Shown: positions 60,829-64,000 of the stretch, piece after piece
Position numbering within the stretch: position 1 is the stretch's first letter
Layout of the letters: every line of letters begins with the position of its first letter
NCBI RefSeq assembly: GCF_009664365.1
Contig: NZ_CP044310.1
Span: 5,519,501-5,583,500 of the forward strand
Source: Paenibacillus xylanilyticus
GTDB taxonomy: Bacteria; Bacillota; Bacilli; Paenibacillales; Paenibacillaceae
Direction of reading: 5' to 3'
DNA: 64,000 nt
Notes under the pieces: model-generated
What the model was told of the DNA's origin: nothing
The model's database searches: none
Seen by the model: the letters and a program-made list of their open reading frames with translations, nothing else
Program-made: the position numbers and the translations under genes

Positions 60829-62611
60829 GCGGTTCCCCTCCTGAAGGTAATTCAAAAGCAATCTCTGTTCCTTCCCCATACACACTCGTAATCTGTAATC
60901 CGTACGGTTCACCGTATGTCAGCGTTAACCGTTGATGCACGTTGCGCAGCCCAATCCGGCTCTTCTCTTGCTCCTCCGGTCCGCGAATAAATTGCATAAC
61001 CTCTGCAAGACGCTCCGGTGTAATACCGGCCCCATCATCCTTGACACGAACCTGTACCACATCATTGACCAGACGAATATCTACATTGACATGGACCGTT
61101 CCCTCTTTATTCTCCAATCCATGCACAATGGCGTTCTCCACCAGAGGTTGAACGATCAAAGGCGGAATGTATATTTTCTCTGCTCCGGGATCGATATGAA
61201 TCTGAAAGGCAAGTCGATCCCCGTAGCGGAATTTCTGTATCTCCAGGTAGGAGCTAACCATCTCGAGCTCAGCCTGGAAGGTCGTTTTGCCACTCCCGAT
61301 TTCAAGGCTCTTGCGCATCAGTTTGCCGAGCAGTCTGACGATATTCGCAATCTCAGCCTCCCCTTTGATATGAGCTTTCATGCGAATGGACTCCAGGGCG
61401 TTAAACAAAAAGTGAGGATTAATCTGACTTGCCATCATTTTAAGTTTAATCTCTTTCTGCGCGATTTCCAATTGGTTGTTCTGCTCAGTCGTTTCAACGA
61501 CCTGCGTCATTAATTCGTTTATGCTTTTGACCATGTAATTGAATTGTCTCGATAATTGTCCAATTTCATCGTCTCCATCGATTCTGGACGTCACATTCAG
61601 ATCCCCAAGGGCCAGCTTGTTCAGATGCTTGCTAAGACGAAGCAGCCTGTTCGAAGTAAGGAATGAAATAATATATACAAGTAAGAGGGCAATGATTAAG
61701 ACAAGGGAGATAAAGAGCATACCGATCAAACTGATCTTATTGGCATCCTTGACGATATCCTTGGTCTCGAAGACGGAGATCACCTTCAAGCTGTTCATAC
61801 TCGACACAGGGCGCAGCTCATCGATAACAATATTGGACGGCTCTCCCTGAAAATCAGCTTCCAGTGTTCCCTTGGCCTGATTCTGTAAATCAACGCCGAA
61901 ATCCAGCTCGTCCAGCGTTTTGCCCACCAGATCCGTATTTTTGGCAGCCACAACATAACCCTGCTCATCCGCCATCAGCGTTTCAAAGGGTTCCTGTCGA
62001 AGTAATTCGTTGAGCTCATCCTGATTGATTTCAATCAGCAGTACACCCTCAGTGCGATATTCAGGAAAAGGCACTTTGCGCACCAGGCTGAGTTTGTGAA
62101 CCGGATTATCTTCCTTGTCGGGAATGTAGAACCATCCCGTGTTCGTCGATAACAGCGCTTTTTGATACCAATAGCTCTGCTTCGTCTGCTCGTTCAACGG
62201 GATAAACTCCAGATTATTGATCAGGGTGGGGTTATCGGAATAAAAACGAATGCCTGCCACCTCACGATATTGTCGCTTATATTCCTGAAAATCCTTATAG
62301 GCCAAATAAGCAGAAGTGAGTTCCATTACGCTGGAATAGCGCTTGTTCACAATCTCCTTCAGTTCGTTGTTGAACATCAGAATATCGGAAATATCCGTCG
62401 GCACACGCAGCAATGTGGCTGTCTGGCTCTTGATCTTGTCCACGTTGTTGATTGTCTGCCCGATCGCATTATCCAGTGCCTGCTGCCGGAAATATCCGGT
62501 CACGGCAAGACCGATGATCAGAACCGGAATCATGACGACAAGTACATAGGAAATCAGCAGTTTATGCTTCAATTTGAGATTGTTCGATACACGTATAAAC
62601 CTTCTTAACAT
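60821..62611 (-). CDS. YesM-type membrane sensor histidine kinase
   Basis: 596 residues from the ATG at 62611 (GGAAGG, 7 nt spacer). Membrane helix at about 18-40, extracytoplasmic dCache-like sensor to about 290, second helix (IGMLFISLVLIIALLLVYIISFL), HAMP (about 315-365), then a His_kinase domain with the phosphoacceptor His in MASQINPHFLFNALESIRM, and an HATPase with ENAIVHGLENK and VKDDGAGITPERL. This is the YesM/LytS subgroup. It senses an extracellular cue, likely a sugar or a sugar-bound binding protein, and phosphorylates the adjacent YesN-like regulator. Confidence 0.94.
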   Translation of the reverse strand: MLRRFIRVSNNLKLKHKLLISYVLVVMIPVLIIGLAVTGYFRQQALDNAIGQTINNVDKIKSQTATLLRVPTDISDILMFNNELKEIVNKRYSSVMELTSAYLAYKDFQEYKRQYREVAGIRFYSDNPTLINNLEFIPLNEQTKQSYWYQKALLSTNTGWFYIPDKEDNPVHKLSLVRKVPFPEYRTEGVLLIEINQDELNELLRQEPFETLMADEQGYVVAAKNTDLVGKTLDELDFGVDLQNQAKGTLEADFQGEPSNIVIDELRPVSSMNSLKVISVFETKDIVKDANKISLIGMLFISLVLIIALLLVYIISFLTSNRLLRLSKHLNKLALGDLNVTSRIDGDDEIGQLSRQFNYMVKSINELMTQVVETTEQNNQLEIAQKEIKLKMMASQINPHFLFNALESIRMKAHIKGEAEIANIVRLLGKLMRKSLEIGSGKTTFQAELEMVSSYLEIQKFRYGDRLAFQIHIDPGAEKIYIPPLIVQPLVENAIVHGLENKEGTVHVNVDIRLVNDVVQVRVKDDGAGITPERLAEVMQFIRGPEEQEKSRIGLRNVHQRLTLTYGEPYGLQITSVYGEGTEIAFELPSGGEPHV

Positions 62612-62813
62612 ATCTGCACCTTCCATTGTCTATATAAGCGCTTACATACAAATGGCAAGATCAATCAGTTCCTGCGTTTCCACTTATCATACCATACAAC
62701 CCGTATAAGCTCTTATATCTCCAGGTTTTGGTCTCGGCAATTATTTCCTTAGATTAGCATACATTCTTGCTCAATTGCAGTGACCAAATGATGTATTCAC
62801 CATCCAAAAACAA
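62612..62813. other. Upstream region of the sensor kinase operon
   Basis: About 200 bp with the promoter of the kinase-regulator pair. It holds a cre-like site at 62633-62646 right before the kinase start. No reading frame seen. Confidence 0.5.
62633..62646. promoter_or_regulatory. cre-like site upstream of the sensor kinase gene
   Basis: TATAAGCGCTTACA matches the CcpA consensus TGWAANCGNTNNCA with one mismatch (A for G at position 2), and has the palindromic core AAGCGCTT. It is the best cre candidate of the locus. Confidence 0.6.
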
Positions 62814-62842
62814 TAAAAAGGCCGCCATAGGTATGGCGGCCG
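62814..62842 (-). terminator. Terminator of the OsmC-family gene
   Basis: Stem GGCCGCCATA / TATGGCGGCC with a 2-nt loop; the minus strand ends in TTTTTATTG. Confidence 0.92.
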
Positions 62843-62918
62843 GGCTTGCAGATATGCTGCATCGCAAACAGATGGCGATATAAACGCAAGACCCTTTTGC
62901 TGAAGCTATATTAAACAA

Positions 62919-63341
62919 TTAAGGACGGGGTGTCTCTACCCCATTCAGAATCAGCTTAGGATGAATATCCGCGCTCAATGAAGCCGATACAGCGCAGTAT
63001 TTTTCTTCAGCCATCTGGATGGCTTTCCAGATACGGTAATCCGGGATATCTCCGTCGACTTTGAAGATGAGGTCAATGGACGTAAAGCCTTTGGGCATCC
63101 CTTCACTGCGCGTACCCTGAGCTTCAATCTCAATTCCGGTGATTTTGTCCAGGAAGGCGTCCAGAATCATCGTAATATCGATTCCCATACATCCTCCAAG
63201 ACCTGCAAGCAACAGTTCCATCGGTGTAGCACCCTTGCTGTCACCACCATAAGCAGCCGTGGCATCCATGCCTACAGCATAGCCAGAGGGTCCTTCGGAA
63301 GTAAACGCGCGTTTGCCTTTCCATACGGTTGTTACATTCAT
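62919..63341 (-). CDS. OsmC-family peroxiredoxin-like protein
   Basis: 140 residues, alpha/beta OsmC fold. The two conserved cysteines are present: Cys in LLAGLGGCMGIDITMIL and Cys in EEKYCAVSASLSADI. These proteins reduce organic hydroperoxides with reducing power from lipoyl or thiol donors; some YhfA-like members have other roles. AAGGATAACATC precedes the ATG. A single gene with its own terminator, between the sensor kinase and a truncated ABC ATPase. Confidence 0.92.
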   Translation of the reverse strand: MNVTTVWKGKRAFTSEGPSGYAVGMDATAAYGGDSKGATPMELLLAGLGGCMGIDITMILDAFLDKITGIEIEAQGTRSEGMPKGFTSIDLIFKVDGDIPDYRIWKAIQMAEEKYCAVSASLSADIHPKLILNGVETPRP

Positions 63342-63405
63342 GATGTTATCCTTCTTTCTTAAAATGGTTTACGTTCTGCAGATATCCGTTTCAGGTACGG
63401 CATTC

Positions 63406-64000
63406 TCAAAATTCAGTAATTTGCTGCAAAAATCTTCGTGTTCGTTCCTGTTCCGGATGTTCGAAAAATGCCTGTGGACTGGCTTCTTCCACGATCGAAC
63501 CGTCGGCCATAAATACGATCTTATTGGCCACATTCTTGGCAAACTTCAATTCATGCGTGACCACCAGCATCGTCATGCCTTCCTGTGCCAGCTCCTTCAT
63601 GACCGACAGAACCTCGCCTACAAGTTCAGGGTCAAGGGCTGAAGTCGGCTCATCAAACAGCATCACTTTCGGTTCCATGGCAAGTGCACGAGCAATCGCA
63701 ACCCGCTGCTGTTGTCCACCTGACAGCCGGGATGGATAAGCATCCTGCTTGTCCGACAGTCCTACACGATCCAGCAGAATGCGGCCGCGTTCGGCCGCTT
63801 CGTCGCGCTTGATTTTCTTCACCGTCACGAGGCCTTCCATCACATTTCCCAGTACCGTTTTGTGCGGATAAAGGTTGAATTGCTGAAACACCATGCCAGT
63901 CTGACGGCGGATCTCAAGCACCCGTGAGCGCTGAACTCGCAGCGGATCATTGCTGTCTACGATAATGCCGTTCACTTCGATCTTTCCGCCGGACAGTTCC
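63406..64000 (-). CDS. Amino-acid ABC transporter ATP-binding protein (5' end outside window)
   Basis: The frame stays open to the right edge (codons read ELSGGKIEVNGIIVD), so the annotated-looking GTG at 63975 is internal and the Walker A motif lies outside. What remains, about 198 residues, has the Q-loop MVFQQFNLYPHKTVLGNV, signature LSGGQQQRVAIARALA, Walker B VMLFDEPTSALDPELVG, and switch His in LVVTHELKFA. It closely follows the GlnQ/ArtM/HisP pattern for polar amino acids. Partners would be upstream, outside the window. Confidence 0.93.
   Translation of the reverse strand, partial: ELSGGKIEVNGIIVDSNDPLRVQRSRVLEIRRQTGMVFQQFNLYPHKTVLGNVMEGLVTVKKIKRDEAAERGRILLDRVGLSDKQDAYPSRLSGGQQQRVAIARALAMEPKVMLFDEPTSALDPELVGEVLSVMKELAQEGMTMLVVTHELKFAKNVANKIVFMADGSIVEEASPQAFFEHPEQERTRRFLQQITEF

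Noticed and set aside
1..64000. tRNA, rRNA, insertion sequences, phage genes and CRISPR arrays
   Set aside because: None seen: no tandem spaced repeats, no transposase or integrase motifs, and no cloverleaf or rRNA-like stretch recognised by eye.

Overview
The window looks like a chromosomal segment of a Paenibacillus-type Gram-positive bacterium. The evidence is the strong purine-rich ribosome binding sites with frequent TTG/GTG starts, a caa/qox-type quinol oxidase operon, a Bacillus-style xylose operon under a ROK repressor, a lysine riboswitch, an S-layer-homology protein, and sugar uptake by lipoprotein plus LplB/LplC-like permeases beside a YesM/YesN-like two-component pair. No rRNA, tRNA, insertion sequence, phage gene or CRISPR array was recognised. 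The genus call is inference from gene content.

Region 1-11.9 kb is visibly more AT-rich than the rest and carries an accessory cell-surface glycan cluster. It has a very large membrane protein that runs off the left edge, a membrane sensor-kinase-like protein, a small orphan protein with a receiver-like pattern, a stand-alone response regulator on the opposite strand, two family-2 and one family-4 glycosyltransferases, and an oligosaccharide flippase. The first glycosyltransferase has a receiver-like N-terminal domain. This mix of export genes and (pseudo)signalling domains is the least explained part of the window.

12-23.8 kb holds a NifU-N/HEAT-repeat protein (CvfC/YpgR type), a lysine riboswitch with terminator ahead of a lysine permease, an exported transglutaminase-like protein, a YcdB/SLH surface protein, an alpha/beta hydrolase, a KDPG aldolase, and a two-gene glycosyltransferase operon whose second gene fuses two GT-A domains to TPR repeats.

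24-31.6 kb holds xylB and xylA, each with its own terminator, and the divergent repressor xylR. A palindromic operator and a cre-like site overlap the xylA promoter. Then come a small membrane protein, a glutaredoxin-like protein with thioredoxin reductase, and a ZIP metal transporter. 31.8-39 kb holds a P1B-4 metal ATPase (PfeT/FrvA type) with a Fur/PerR-like box, metY, and a kduI-deoR-kduD-epimerase operon for unsaturated uronates. 39-43.7 kb holds qoxABCD and a small membrane protein.

44-62.6 kb is a polysaccharide utilisation locus: GH1, GH95, three tandem paralogous solute-binding lipoproteins, two permeases, a GH2 enzyme, and a YesN/YesM-like response regulator and kinase. Five transcription units (GH95-GH1, SBP1, SBP2, permeases-SBP3, GH2) each have a palindrome with core AAAACGTTTT upstream, and several also have a cre-like site, which suggests one regulon. 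No ATPase is encoded, so a shared ATPase elsewhere is presumed. The right edge has an OsmC-family protein and the 3' part of an amino-acid ABC transporter ATPase that runs off the window.
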